Part shown: in pieces, positions 35,333 through 44,298 of the stretch
How the letters are laid out: every line of letters begins with the position of its first letter
How positions within the stretch are numbered: position 1 is the stretch's first letter
Translations under genes and position numbers: made by a program
The notes under the pieces: generated by a model
Told to the model about the DNA's origin: nothing
Seen by the model: the letters and a program-made list of their open reading frames with translations, nothing else
Databases searched by the model: none
Assembly: GCF_026790145.1 (NCBI RefSeq)
Contig: NZ_JALAMS010000018.1
Span: 186,001 to 250,000 of the forward strand
Source of the DNA: Bacillus_I endophytica_A
Lineage (GTDB): Bacteria; Bacillota; Bacilli; Bacillales; Bacillaceae_H
Reading direction: 5' to 3'
Length of the DNA stretch: 64,000 nt

Positions 35333-36274
35333 ATGAACAAGATATATGGGAATACGCCCCCTTTTTTAGGAGCAAAAAATGTGTCAACGGGAAAAGGGAT
35401 AGAAGAGACAGACGTTTTAATATATGGAGTACCATGGGAAGGAGCTGTAACATGGGGGGACTATACAGGATGTGAACTTGGTCCAAAAGTAATTAGGCTT
35501 TCTTCCGCTCGTTATAGCGGCTATTTGCCTGAGCTGGATCATATTGATGTTTTTGAACATTTAAGTTTAGGAGATATGGGAGACGTTGACGTTGTTCCAG
35601 CTAGTGTAGAAGAAACAATGGAGCGGATTGAAACATTTTCTAAACGAGTATGGAAAGAGAACAAATTTCCGGTTGTATTTGGAGGAGATCATGGGATTAC
35701 ATATCCAATTATGAAGGCTCTAACGGAGACGCAGCAGGGAAAGAAGTTTGGTATCATTCACCTTGATGCTCACTATGATAATATGGTTTCACACGAAGGA
35801 GATGAATTCGCAAGATCAACCCCTTTTGCAAGAATATATGAACTAGATGGAATCCGAAATGAAAGTATTATTCATACAGGGATTCACGGGCCGCGAAACA
35901 AACCTGAAAGTGGTCAGTATGCAAAAGAAGCAGGAGCAGAGACTGTTACAATTCGAGACATTAGAGAATGTACAAACATAAAAGAGCTTGCCCAAGACGT
36001 TTATAAAAAAGCAAGTCACAATGTTGATGGAGTGTATTTAACGATTTGTAGTGATGTTTTAGATTATGCCTTTAACCCAGGCGGTCCTGTTGATGGAAAC
36101 GGGTTAACATCTTATGAACTATTAACATTAGTTCATGAATTTGCAAAAAGGGGCATTGTAGGAATGGACTTTGTTGAAGTATATCCTCAGCAAGATCCAA
36201 GTCAGTTTTCTGCCCATTTTGTCTCAACGGTTGTTCTCTACGCGCTTGCGGGAAAAATAGAAGGAGAAAGCTAA
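35333..36274 (+). CDS. ureohydrolase (agmatinase/arginase) family protein
   Basis: The 313-aa protein has the ureohydrolase fold. Metal-site motifs are GGDHG (residues 117-121) and DAHYD (145-149). The third motif is unusual: in place of SxDxDxxDP it reads TICSDVLDYAFNPG, so the first metal-ligand Asp is Cys239 while Asp241 is kept. It could hydrolyse agmatine, a guanidino acid or a related compound, releasing urea or ammonia. It has its own leader and terminator, so it is probably not part of the eut operon, although both yield usable nitrogen. Confidence 0.8.
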   Translation: MNKIYGNTPPFLGAKNVSTGKGIEETDVLIYGVPWEGAVTWGDYTGCELGPKVIRLSSARYSGYLPELDHIDVFEHLSLGDMGDVDVVPASVEETMERIETFSKRVWKENKFPVVFGGDHGITYPIMKALTETQQGKKFGIIHLDAHYDNMVSHEGDEFARSTPFARIYELDGIRNESIIHTGIHGPRNKPESGQYAKEAGAETVTIRDIRECTNIKELAQDVYKKASHNVDGVYLTICSDVLDYAFNPGGPVDGNGLTSYELLTLVHEFAKRGIVGMDFVEVYPQQDPSQFSAHFVSTVVLYALAGKIEGES

Positions 36275-36306
36275 AGTTTAAGATTTTTAAACTTTAGCTT
36301 TTTATT
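36267..36306 (+). terminator. intrinsic terminator overlapping ureohydrolase stop
   Basis: Arms AAAGCTAAAGTTTA and TAAACTTTAGCTTT are followed by TTATTTT. Confidence 0.85.
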
Positions 36307-36429
36307 TTGCTAAAAATTGTTTTTGACATCTTTCCGACATAATTGCTTGTTATAGTCTAAATACACTCAAGAAAACGTTAAAAACGTTGAATTGATAAAA
36401 ACATGATTTAAGAGATCAAAGTTAGTAGA

Positions 36430-36439
36430 AGTCCGGACT
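36430..36439. other. small palindrome in the leader of the glycosyltransferase operon
   Basis: AGTCCGGACT is a perfect 10-bp palindrome 48 bp before the gene. The 36307-36487 stretch otherwise holds no gene; I see no convincing promoter spacing in it. Confidence 0.35.
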
Positions 36440-36487
36440 CTATTAGCCTCAGTAAATCATCGTTTTAAATGATAATGAGGTGAAAAA

Positions 36488-38641
36488 ATGAAAAAGTTTA
36501 TGTACAAAAGAATGGATCTTATCCTGCTAGGGATTATTCTTCTTTCTGCTTTCTTAAACATCTATAACATTTGGAAAAACGATTATGCGAATGCTTATTA
36601 TACGGCAGCAGTAAAAAGCATGCTCGAAAACTTCCACAATTTCTTCTATGCTTCTTTTGATCCAGCAGGTTTTGTCACAGTGGATAAGCCGCCGCTTACA
36701 TTTTGGATTCAAACATTAAGCGCTGCGATTTTTGGTTTGCATGGATGGAGCGTTATGTTACCACAAGCTTTAGCTGGAGTTGGATCTGTTGTTCTTCTAT
36801 ACTTCCTTCTAAAACCAACCTTTGGAATTACAGGAGCTAGAATCGCAAGTCTGACAATGGCGATTACACCAATTGTTCCTGCCATAAGTCGTTCAAACAA
36901 CATTGATAGTATGCTTGTTTTTACTCTTTTAATTGGGGTGTGGATGCTATTTAAAGGCGTTAGAAAAAACAAAGCTATTTGGGTAATTGGAGCTTTTGCC
37001 ATGATTGGACTTGGCTTCAATATGAAAATGATGCAAGCTTTCATGGTTGCTCCTGCGTTTTATCTTTTCTACATAACTGCAGCAAAGGTGAAGTGGAAAA
37101 AGAAAATAGGGATATTAGCAAGTGCAACAGTTGTTATGATGGCATTGTCTCTTTCATGGGCTGTTGTTGTTGATAGTGTCTCAGCAGATAATCGTCCTTA
37201 CATGGGCAGCAGTCAAATGAACTCTGTGTTAGAGCTTGCTTTTGGATATAATGGTGTAGCTCGCTTAACAGGTCAAGGACAAGGCACACCAGGAGGCGGT
37301 GGTGCTGGTGGTGATAAAGGAAATGGAGCTGAGGTGCAGGCTCCACCAAATGGAATGGAACAAGGAGAAGCGCCAGAGGGAATGCCATCAGGAACTCCAC
37401 CAAATGGTCAAGGTGGACCAAATCAGGCTAATGATACAAACACAACAAATAGTGATAATTCAGCGAGCAATGATTCTTCTAATACAGATTCATCTTCTAC
37501 ACAAGATAGCACAAACTCAGAAACTCAGACGTCTGAAGGTAATGAACAGCGTGATTTTCTAAATAGAGGAGATCAAGGTGGACCAGGCGGTCAAAATGGG
37601 GGAGGAATGTTCAATACAGGCACTCCAGGGTTCTTCCGTTTGTTCCAAATTGGCTTAGCAGATCAAATTAGTTGGGTTCTTCCGTTTGCTCTTTTCGGAT
37701 GCGTTGGTTTACTTTCAGGAATTCGTTTGCGAAAACAGTGGAGTGATGAGGAAAAAGAAAGCCTATTCTGGCTTGCATGGCTTGGTCCTGTTGGTGCCTT
37801 CTTTAGTATTGCAGGTTTCTTCCATCAATACTACCTCATCATGTTAGCTCCTCCAATTGCAGCATTTGTTGGGGCAGGATGGGTTAAACTATTTAAGCTT
37901 TATCAAACAGAAAAAGGATTTAAATCAATGTTGCTTCCTATTGCAATTCTAGCAACAACTGCTTTTGAAGTCTTTACATTGAAATCTTATATAGATCAAA
38001 TTGGGATGGTTTGGAGCATTGGAGTAGGAGTAGCAGGGACATTGCTTTCACTAGCGTTATTCTTCTTCAAACAAAAAGAGAAACGAGCGACATATTTTGT
38101 GTCCTTAGCAGCCCTTATTGCCATTCTTGTTATTCCTGCTTTTTGGGCAAGCACTCCTATTATATACGGAGATGGAAATAGTGTAATGCCAGCGGCTGGT
38201 CCTACAACGATGGGAAATGGAAATATGAAGATGGGTGAAGGACAAAACAGCATCAATGAAAATTTAGTTTCTTACCTTAAGAAACATAGCGACGGGGAAA
38301 CTTACTTATTTGCTACATCTAATGCCTCTTCTGCTGCTCCTTACATTATCGAAGGTGAAACAGTCATGGCGATGGGTGGATTTTCAGGCTCAGATCCAAT
38401 TTTAACGACAGAGAAGCTTGAAGAAATGGTTAAAAACAATGAAGTGAAATACTTCTTAATTGGTGGCGGAGGTCCTGGTGGCAGCTCAGATTTACAAACA
38501 TGGATCAAAGAGCATGGAGAAGAAGTGCCACAAGAAGAATGGAACGGTACGTCGTCGAACAGTGATTCTGATAGCAATTCAAATAGCGGAATGCCTGGTA
38601 GAGGAGGCCAAAGCGAAACGCTTTACAAAGTAGAGCTATAA
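36488..38641 (+). CDS. GT39/ArnT-like membrane glycosyltransferase (YkcB type)
   Basis: The 717-aa integral membrane protein has about 12 hydrophobic segments and the GT39/ArnT layout: the first luminal loop contains NDYANAYYTAAVKSM and VDKPPLTFWIQ, whose Asp is the likely catalytic base. It would transfer a sugar from a polyprenyl-phosphate donor to an acceptor on the outer face. A low-complexity stretch of about 110 residues rich in Gly, Asn, Ser, Thr and Pro (about 265-377) is inserted in an outer loop, and a Ser/Asn/Asp tail closes the protein. The partner donor-making GT2 gene follows. Confidence 0.85.
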   Translation: MKKFMYKRMDLILLGIILLSAFLNIYNIWKNDYANAYYTAAVKSMLENFHNFFYASFDPAGFVTVDKPPLTFWIQTLSAAIFGLHGWSVMLPQALAGVGSVVLLYFLLKPTFGITGARIASLTMAITPIVPAISRSNNIDSMLVFTLLIGVWMLFKGVRKNKAIWVIGAFAMIGLGFNMKMMQAFMVAPAFYLFYITAAKVKWKKKIGILASATVVMMALSLSWAVVVDSVSADNRPYMGSSQMNSVLELAFGYNGVARLTGQGQGTPGGGGAGGDKGNGAEVQAPPNGMEQGEAPEGMPSGTPPNGQGGPNQANDTNTTNSDNSASNDSSNTDSSSTQDSTNSETQTSEGNEQRDFLNRGDQGGPGGQNGGGMFNTGTPGFFRLFQIGLADQISWVLPFALFGCVGLLSGIRLRKQWSDEEKESLFWLAWLGPVGAFFSIAGFFHQYYLIMLAPPIAAFVGAGWVKLFKLYQTEKGFKSMLLPIAILATTAFEVFTLKSYIDQIGMVWSIGVGVAGTLLSLALFFFKQKEKRATYFVSLAALIAILVIPAFWASTPIIYGDGNSVMPAAGPTTMGNGNMKMGEGQNSINENLVSYLKKHSDGETYLFATSNASSAAPYIIEGETVMAMGGFSGSDPILTTEKLEEMVKNNEVKYFLIGGGGPGGSSDLQTWIKEHGEEVPQEEWNGTSSNSDSDSNSNSGMPGRGGQSETLYKVEL

Positions 38642-38650
38642 AAGATTTAG

Positions 38651-38686
38651 ATTTGTAAAAGGAGAAACGTTTCTCCTTTTACAAAT
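38651..38686. repeat. 36-bp perfect palindrome between GT39 and GT2 genes
   Basis: The arm ATTTGTAAAAGGAGAAAC is followed without a spacer by its exact reverse complement. In RNA it makes a long hairpin ten bases after the GT39 stop. There is no T run behind it, so it may attenuate or protect the transcript rather than terminate it. Confidence 0.85.
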
Positions 38687-38712
38687 TCTATTCATAGGAG
38701 GTTATAAATGAG

Positions 38713-39684
38713 ATGGAACATATAAAATATTCGATTATTATTCCTGTTTATAATGAAGAAGAAGTTATTGAAACAACGTACCAACGTTTAAGTAATGTAA
38801 TGCATTCTACAAAAGAAAAATACGAGCTTTTATTTGTAAATGACGGAAGTCAAGATAAGACGGTAGAAATTTTGAAAGAGATTAGCTTACGTGATTCATC
38901 TATTAAACTAATTGATTTTTCAAGAAATTTTGGTCATCAAATTGCGATTACAGCAGGAATGGATTATGCAAAAGGAGAGGCAGTTGTTGTAATTGATGCA
39001 GATTTGCAAGATCCTCCAGAACTTATCCTCGATATGATTGACAAATGGAAACAAGGGTATGAAGTGGTATATGCGAAAAGAACAAAGCGAAAAGGAGAAA
39101 CATTTTTTAAAAAGCAAACAGCAGCAATGTTTTATAGAACACTCCGCTCTATGACAGACATTGACATTCCTATTGACACAGGAGACTTTCGACTTATTGA
39201 TCGTAAAGTATGTGAGCAAATGAAAGGTCTTCAAGAAAAGAACCGATTTGTTCGGGGACTTGTTAGCTGGGTTGGTTTTCATCAAACGGCTGTTGAATAT
39301 GAACGTGATGAGCGAGCTGCAGGGGAAACAAAGTATCCACTTAAAAAAATGTTAAAGTTATCTCTTGATGGAATTACATCGTTCTCTTATAAACCATTGA
39401 AATTAGCAACGTATGCGGGTTCTCTTTTTTCAGGAGCAGGATTTATTTACATGCTGTATGTTTTATATTTGAAATTCTTTACAGAAAGCACTGTCACAGG
39501 TTGGGCTTCACTTGTAATTATTCAGCTATTTTTTAGTGGGGTTGTGCTCATTCTTCTTGGCGTAATTGGAGAATATATCGGACGCATCTATGATGAATCA
39601 AAAGGTCGACCTTTATATATTGTACGTGACATATATGGTACAGAAACGTCTGGAAAGAAAGAGAAGCAAATGATTCATGAATAA
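38713..39684 (+). CDS. polyprenyl-phosphate glycosyltransferase (GT2, YkcC/GtrB type)
   Basis: The 323-aa protein has a cytoplasmic GT2 domain (IIIPVYNEEEVIE, VNDGSQDKT, then the metal-binding DADLQDPPEL) and two C-terminal membrane segments (about residues 233-255 and 265-290). Such enzymes charge undecaprenyl phosphate with a sugar from a nucleotide donor for use by GT39 enzymes outside the cell. It overlaps the GtrA gene by 8 bp, and a UDP-glucose synthase follows, so glucose is a plausible sugar. Confidence 0.9.
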   Translation: MEHIKYSIIIPVYNEEEVIETTYQRLSNVMHSTKEKYELLFVNDGSQDKTVEILKEISLRDSSIKLIDFSRNFGHQIAITAGMDYAKGEAVVVIDADLQDPPELILDMIDKWKQGYEVVYAKRTKRKGETFFKKQTAAMFYRTLRSMTDIDIPIDTGDFRLIDRKVCEQMKGLQEKNRFVRGLVSWVGFHQTAVEYERDERAAGETKYPLKKMLKLSLDGITSFSYKPLKLATYAGSLFSGAGFIYMLYVLYLKFFTESTVTGWASLVIIQLFFSGVVLILLGVIGEYIGRIYDESKGRPLYIVRDIYGTETSGKKEKQMIHE

Positions 39685-40063
39685 AGGAAGAACGTTTCTC
39701 AAATTTTGCATTGTGGGAGTTTCTAATACGATGATTGATTTTCTCGTTTTTACCCTTCTCGTTTTTGGGGGTATGCCAGCTGTTCTTTCTCAAGTAATTT
39801 CTTATAGTTGCGGGCTTTTTAACAGCTATATCCTAAATCGGAAATGGACGTTTAAACAATCATCTAAAGCTCAAAGAAGTGAACTATTCCGCTTTGTTCT
39901 CATTAACATGCTAACGCTTTTAATAATAATGAAATGTTTACTTTTATTTTCAGAGCAATTAGGATGGTCTCTTTTAATCAGCAAGGTGGGAGCTACCATC
40001 ATCGGTTTGGGGATTAACTTTATAGGAACGAAAGCATGGGTATTTAAAGCACAAAATGGATAG
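39677..40063 (+). CDS. GtrA-family membrane protein
   Basis: The 128-aa protein has four hydrophobic segments and the GtrA pattern: FLKFCIVGVSNTMIDFLVF, the conserved NSYILNRKWTF, and a final FIGTKAWVF. GtrA proteins are thought to flip the sugar-charged lipid across the membrane. It overlaps the GT2 gene, and no separate ribosome site is strong, so coupled translation is likely. Confidence 0.88.
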   Translation: MNKGRTFLKFCIVGVSNTMIDFLVFTLLVFGGMPAVLSQVISYSCGLFNSYILNRKWTFKQSSKAQRSELFRFVLINMLTLLIIMKCLLLFSEQLGWSLLISKVGATIIGLGINFIGTKAWVFKAQNG

Positions 40064-40096
40064 AAAAAGAAATCAAATAAAATGGAGGAGAAAAAG

Positions 40097-40987
40097 ATGA
40101 AGAAAGTAAGAAAAGCCGTTATTCCAGCAGCAGGGTTAGGTACTCGTTTTTTACCTGTTACAAAATCAATTCCAAAGGAAATGTTGCCGATTGTCAACAA
40201 ACCGACAATTCAAATTATTGTAGAAGAAGCGCTGAAATCGGGAATTGAAGATATTATAATTGTGACCGGAAAAGGAAAACAAGCAATTGAAAATCATTTT
40301 GATTATGATGCTGAGCTCCAGAGACATTTAAGTGAGCAAGGAAAAGAAGAACAGCTTAATGCCATTCAACATGTTTCAAACTTAGCTAATATTCATTATG
40401 TTCGTCAAAAAGAACCAAAAGGTCTTGGCCATGCTATTTCTTGTGCTCGCACTTTTATTGGAGATGAGCCATTTGCGGTCCTTCTTGGAGATGATTTAAC
40501 TTACTCTGAAGAACCTTGCTTGAAACAGCTCATTAAGCAATATGAGAAAAAAGAGTGTTCAGTTGTTGGCGTTCAGCCTGTCCCAACCGAAGAGATCAGC
40601 AGGTACGGAGTAATAGATCCGGCTGAGAAAGAACACCGCCTTTATCGAGTAGATTCATTTGTTGAAAAACCGCAACCTGAAGAAGCTCCTTCAAATTTAG
40701 CTATTATTGGTCGCTATGTTTTTACACCAGAAATTTTTACTTACTTAGAGAAACAGAAAGAAGGAAAAGGAGGCGAAATTCAGCTCACAGATGCTATTGA
40801 AGCAATGAATGAGTTACAAGCTGTTTTTGCTTATCAGTTTGAAGGTCAAAGATATGATGCAGGCGAGCCGCTCAGTTTTCTTTTAACAAACATTTCTTTC
40901 GCTTTAGAAGATAAGGAGCTTCGCGAACCAATGTTGAAAGAGCTTAAAAAGCTGGTCGAAAAAAGTGAACTTCATCATACATCCTAA
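40097..40987 (+). CDS. UTP--glucose-1-phosphate uridylyltransferase
   Basis: The 296-aa enzyme makes UDP-glucose from UTP and glucose-1-phosphate. It begins with RKAVIPAAGLGTRFLPVTKSIPKEMLP, the nucleotide-binding signature of GalU/GtaB. VDSFVEKP and GGEIQLTDAI are also typical. ATG 40097 follows TGGAGGAG; a longer start at 40082 would overlap that site. As the fourth gene of the cluster it probably supplies the donor for the GT2 enzyme, like YngB in B. subtilis, beside a housekeeping GtaB elsewhere. Confidence 0.93.
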   Translation: MKKVRKAVIPAAGLGTRFLPVTKSIPKEMLPIVNKPTIQIIVEEALKSGIEDIIIVTGKGKQAIENHFDYDAELQRHLSEQGKEEQLNAIQHVSNLANIHYVRQKEPKGLGHAISCARTFIGDEPFAVLLGDDLTYSEEPCLKQLIKQYEKKECSVVGVQPVPTEEISRYGVIDPAEKEHRLYRVDSFVEKPQPEEAPSNLAIIGRYVFTPEIFTYLEKQKEGKGGEIQLTDAIEAMNELQAVFAYQFEGQRYDAGEPLSFLLTNISFALEDKELREPMLKELKKLVEKSELHHTS

Positions 40988-40990
40988 TGT

Positions 40991-41037
40991 AAAAAGCACA
41001 AAGTTGTTGGATTTTTTAACACCTTTGTGCTTTTTTT
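40991..41037 (+). terminator. intrinsic terminator of the glycosylation operon
   Basis: Arms AAAAAGCACAAAG and CTTTGTGCTTTTT are followed by more T. Confidence 0.85.
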
Positions 41038-41142
41038 GTGAACAACACCAATTTTCAATAAAAACACTAGCGTAGTCTTGCTCACATATGGTACGATTTT
41101 CTTCGGAAAAATGTTATAGGAAAGATGAATGAGGTGATGATT

Positions 41143-41469
41143 GTGCAACCTTATTTCTATTTAGCTCTAGCTATTATTTTAGAAATTATCGGTAGCTCTA
41201 TGCTTAAATCGTCAGCAGGATTTACGAAGCTTATCCCAAGTATAGGAGCCGTTGCTGGCATAGGAGCTGCTTTTTATTTTCTTTCTCTATCTCTTCAAAA
41301 CATACCATTAAGTATGGCTTATGCTATTTGGTCTGGTGTTGGTACGGCTCTTACAGCTCTTGTTGGCATTATGATTTGGAAAGAAAATATAAGCATATAT
41401 AGTGTAATAGGAATTATCATGATTATTGGTGGAGTTATCGTTTTAAATATGAAAGCTGCACCACATTAA
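41143..41469 (+). CDS. small multidrug resistance (SMR) family transporter
   Basis: The 108-aa protein has four membrane segments and the SMR signature, with the essential membrane-embedded Glu in ALAIILEIIGSSMLKSS. SMR proteins work as dimers that export quaternary ammonium compounds, or guanidinium in the Gdx branch, in exchange for protons. I chose GTG 41143, 7 bp after GAGGTGA, giving the usual SMR length; ATG 41125 would add six residues without good spacing. It is a single gene, not the paired type. Confidence 0.85.
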   Translation: MQPYFYLALAIILEIIGSSMLKSSAGFTKLIPSIGAVAGIGAAFYFLSLSLQNIPLSMAYAIWSGVGTALTALVGIMIWKENISIYSVIGIIMIIGGVIVLNMKAAPH

Positions 41470-41502
41470 AAACGCTTAAGCTTAGTAGCTTAAGCGTTTT
41501 TT
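41468..41502 (+). terminator. intrinsic terminator after SMR gene
   Basis: Arms AAAACGCTTAAGCTA-like and TAGCTTAAGCGTTTT are followed by TT. Confidence 0.8.
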
Positions 41503-41503
41503 A

Positions 41504-41596
41504 GTCACCCGACAACCCCGCCGACCTGGTTAAGTGTCCCGCAACAAGCGAATAATATGGGGAGCGGGTGACATATATAGCGTGTGTAAAACACGC
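41504..41596 (+). ncRNA. unexplained structured G+C-rich element
   Basis: Perfect 8-bp arms GTCACCCG (41504-41511) and CGGGTGAC (41565-41572) enclose a 53-nt G+C-rich stretch with further possible stems (AACC/GGTT and CCCGC/GCGGG). A hairpin GCGTGT-GTAAA-ACACGC follows at 41580-41596. The next 295 bp before the ADP-ribosylglycohydrolase start are very A+T-rich and hold no gene. It could be a leader RNA or riboswitch, or a DNA-level element. I do not recognise its class. Confidence 0.35.
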
Positions 41597-41890
41597 AAAA
41601 ATATACTTCCCTTTTTTCTTTCTATCAAAACTCTTTTTTATTTAAAAGATAAAAAGTTCAACTTTAATTTAATTTTTAATGAATTTATAAAGGATAATAA
41701 AAAAAATAATTTCTGAATATTATAATTTTTACATAAAAAGTAGAAAATTAAGATAATTTGGAAAAAAAGCAGGGGATATAAAATAATTGTCTAATTTAAG
41801 TAGATAGGAAAGAGAAATGACTTTTGATGGTAGAAAAATAACGAAGATAATTTAGCAATAAAATGAGTGACAAACATGGGGGAACTGGTA

Positions 41891-42898
41891 GTGGACATAT
41901 TAATGGATAAAACATTAGGAGCGCTATATGGTTTAGCAATTGGTGATGCAATGGGAATGCCTGGGGAACTCTGGAGCAGAAGGAGAATTAAACAACACTT
42001 TGGTAAAATTGATACGTTTATCTCAGGACCACAAGAAAACGAAGCTGCACGCTATTATAAAAGTGGACAATATACAGATGATACAGCCCAAAGCATCGCT
42101 ATTTTAGATGCTTTAATTGAGCGGAATTTTATTCCATCAACAACAGTAATTGCGGATCATCTTATTGAGTGGGCTGAACAAAATCAAGCTTTTGAACACA
42201 ATATTCTTGGCCCAAGTTCAAAAATAGCGTTACAAACGATTCGGACAGGGGGAAATGCTTCTACTGTTACAGCGAAAGCTGAAACAAACGGAGCAGCAAT
42301 GCGAATTGCTCCTATCGGATGTCTCATTCCATCTACTTACATGGAAGAAATTGTGAGGTATGTTTATGAAGTTAGTCGAGTAACGCATGGGTCAGATGTT
42401 GCTATTAGTGGAGCAGCAATGGTTGCGATGGCTGTTAGCGCCGCATTTGAAGATTGCAGTTGGGAGGAGATCATCCAAAAGGTAAAAGATACTTATAGTT
42501 GTTCTCTTAGCTTATATGGGACAGAAACATTTAGTCCATCATTAAAAGCAAGACTTGATCTTTGTTTGCAATATGCAGAGAAATTTAAGAATGAAGAAGA
42601 CGCTTTTGCCGATCACCTTTATCACATTATCGGAGCGGGGACATTAACGTGTGAATCCGTGCCAACAGCTTTAGCTTTGGCGTATTATACAAAGGATGTT
42701 CATAAATGTAGTATCATGTGTGCCAATTTAGGAGGAGATACGGATACTATTGGAGCTATGGCAACAGCAATATGCGGAGCGAAGGTAGGAATTACAGGAA
42801 TTTTACCAGAATGGATTGAGACGATTAATAGAAGCAATGGAGTCGATTTTACTTACTATGCTGAACACCTTGTGAAATATCGAAGATTTCATTATTAA
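41891..42898 (+). CDS. ADP-ribosylglycohydrolase family protein
   Basis: The 335-aa all-helical protein has the binuclear-metal motifs of the ADP-ribosylglycohydrolase/dinitrogenase-reductase-activating family: GLAIGDAMGMP, YTDDTAQS, and GGDTDTIGAMA near the C-terminus. Members remove ADP-ribose from proteins or cleave other N-glycosides. GTG 41891 follows GGGGGA at 7 bp; the longer start at 41867 has no site. It is 11 bp before an NCS1 permease and a PfkB kinase, suggesting catabolism of an imported nucleoside-like N-glycoside (inference), as proposed for E. coli YegU. Confidence 0.85.
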   Translation: MDILMDKTLGALYGLAIGDAMGMPGELWSRRRIKQHFGKIDTFISGPQENEAARYYKSGQYTDDTAQSIAILDALIERNFIPSTTVIADHLIEWAEQNQAFEHNILGPSSKIALQTIRTGGNASTVTAKAETNGAAMRIAPIGCLIPSTYMEEIVRYVYEVSRVTHGSDVAISGAAMVAMAVSAAFEDCSWEEIIQKVKDTYSCSLSLYGTETFSPSLKARLDLCLQYAEKFKNEEDAFADHLYHIIGAGTLTCESVPTALALAYYTKDVHKCSIMCANLGGDTDTIGAMATAICGAKVGITGILPEWIETINRSNGVDFTYYAEHLVKYRRFHY

Positions 42899-42909
42899 GG
42901 GGGAGGAAA

Positions 42910-44298
42910 ATGAGTAAACCATCTTCATCTATTTTTTTGTCACCTTCTGAGCGGTCGGGAAAACCAAAGGAACTCTTTTTTATTTGGTTTGCAAGTAATA
43001 TTGGAATTTTAGGTGTTGTATACGGCACAATGATTGTCGGGTTTGGCCTTAGCTTTTTTCAATCGCTGCTTGCGGCTATGCTTGGATCGCTATCTTTTAT
43101 CCTTGTTGGATTAACAAGTATTTCGGGTAAAAATACGGGAGCAAATATGCTCACGTTATCTCGAGCAGCTTTCGGAAGAAAAGGAAACTATTTTCCAACG
43201 TTGATGGTCTGGATGAGTTTTGTTGGTTGGCTTGCTGTTAATGTTATTACAGGCACTTTAACATTGTTGTCATTACTTAATGTTTGGGGTTTAAATACAA
43301 CGTCGTTACTAACAGTTGTCAGCCTTTTTGCTTTTTCTCTTCTTGTTTTACTTTCAAATTTATTTAGTCAAAAAGTACTTGTAAAAGCTCAAACCATTTT
43401 TACATACGTTTTTGGTTTGTTAACTCTTTTTGTAATAGCCTTACTTATCCCTAAAACAAACTGGCAAGCTTTGTTTCAAATAAATAACGGGGATTGGTTA
43501 ACGTCTTTTCTTCCTGCTGTTTCTATTATTATTGCAGGCACTGGCATTGGATGGGTAGGGGCTGGTGCTGATTATAGTCGTTATCAACATCCTAAAACTT
43601 CTTCTCAATCCGTTGTTATGAGCGTAACTTTAGGAGCTTTTTTTCCGTTATTTATTATTATGAGCGCTGGGATTTTAATGACAACGTCCGTTCCGTCATT
43701 AGGAACAGCGGATAATCCAATTAATGTAATTAGTCAAGCTCTTCCATCTTGGATGACGGCTCTTTATTTTCTTACAGCTTTAGGTGGGTTAATTCCGCAA
43801 TGTATTTTAAGTTTAAAATCAGCGCGTACAAATTTACAGACGTTAGATATTCATGTGAAAGACTCCACAGCGATTTTTATCCATGCTATCATTATTATTG
43901 CTCTTCCTGTGTATGTTTTGTTTTTCTCTCAAAATTTCCTAGGAGATTTTCAGGTTTTCTTAGGGCTAGTCGGAATTGGGTTAGCTTCTTGGGGAGCTAC
44001 GTTTCTCGTTGATTTTGCTCTTGTTCGGAGGAAATTTGGGTATGATGAAAAACTGTTGAGAAACAAGGCAGAGGTAATAAATCCAGCGGGACTTTTAAGT
44101 TGGTTGATTGGAATTGCGGCAGGTCTGGCGTTTACAAATACGTCATTTTTTACTGGGCCATTTGCAAGAGGGATTTTTGAGGATAGTAGTTTAGGTGTAT
44201 TATTAGCATTTATTGTGAGTGGAGTTGTACAAGCTGTTTTAGTAAATGTGCAATCTTCAAAGAGTAGAGGTGTAGAAAGTGGAAAAATGGCAAAATGA
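42910..44298 (+). CDS. NCS1-family nucleobase/nucleoside permease
   Basis: The 462-aa protein has about 12 membrane segments and the purine-cytosine permease pattern: an N-terminal WFASNIGILGVVYG, then the first-helix region GFGLSFFQSLLAAMLGS and the substrate region GTGIGWVGAGADYSRY. NCS1 carriers import nucleobases, nucleosides or allantoin with H+ or Na+. Here it lies between a glycohydrolase and a sugar kinase, which suggests a nucleoside-like substrate. The ATG has an AAGGGGGAGG site. Confidence 0.86.
   Translation: MSKPSSSIFLSPSERSGKPKELFFIWFASNIGILGVVYGTMIVGFGLSFFQSLLAAMLGSLSFILVGLTSISGKNTGANMLTLSRAAFGRKGNYFPTLMVWMSFVGWLAVNVITGTLTLLSLLNVWGLNTTSLLTVVSLFAFSLLVLLSNLFSQKVLVKAQTIFTYVFGLLTLFVIALLIPKTNWQALFQINNGDWLTSFLPAVSIIIAGTGIGWVGAGADYSRYQHPKTSSQSVVMSVTLGAFFPLFIIMSAGILMTTSVPSLGTADNPINVISQALPSWMTALYFLTALGGLIPQCILSLKSARTNLQTLDIHVKDSTAIFIHAIIIIALPVYVLFFSQNFLGDFQVFLGLVGIGLASWGATFLVDFALVRRKFGYDEKLLRNKAEVINPAGLLSWLIGIAAGLAFTNTSFFTGPFARGIFEDSSLGVLLAFIVSGVVQAVLVNVQSSKSRGVESGKMAK

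Noticed and set aside
41534..41716. 60-aa plus-strand frame after the SMR gene
   Set aside because: It starts inside the structured G+C-rich element and runs into Phe/Lys/Asn-rich translation of A+T-rich DNA.
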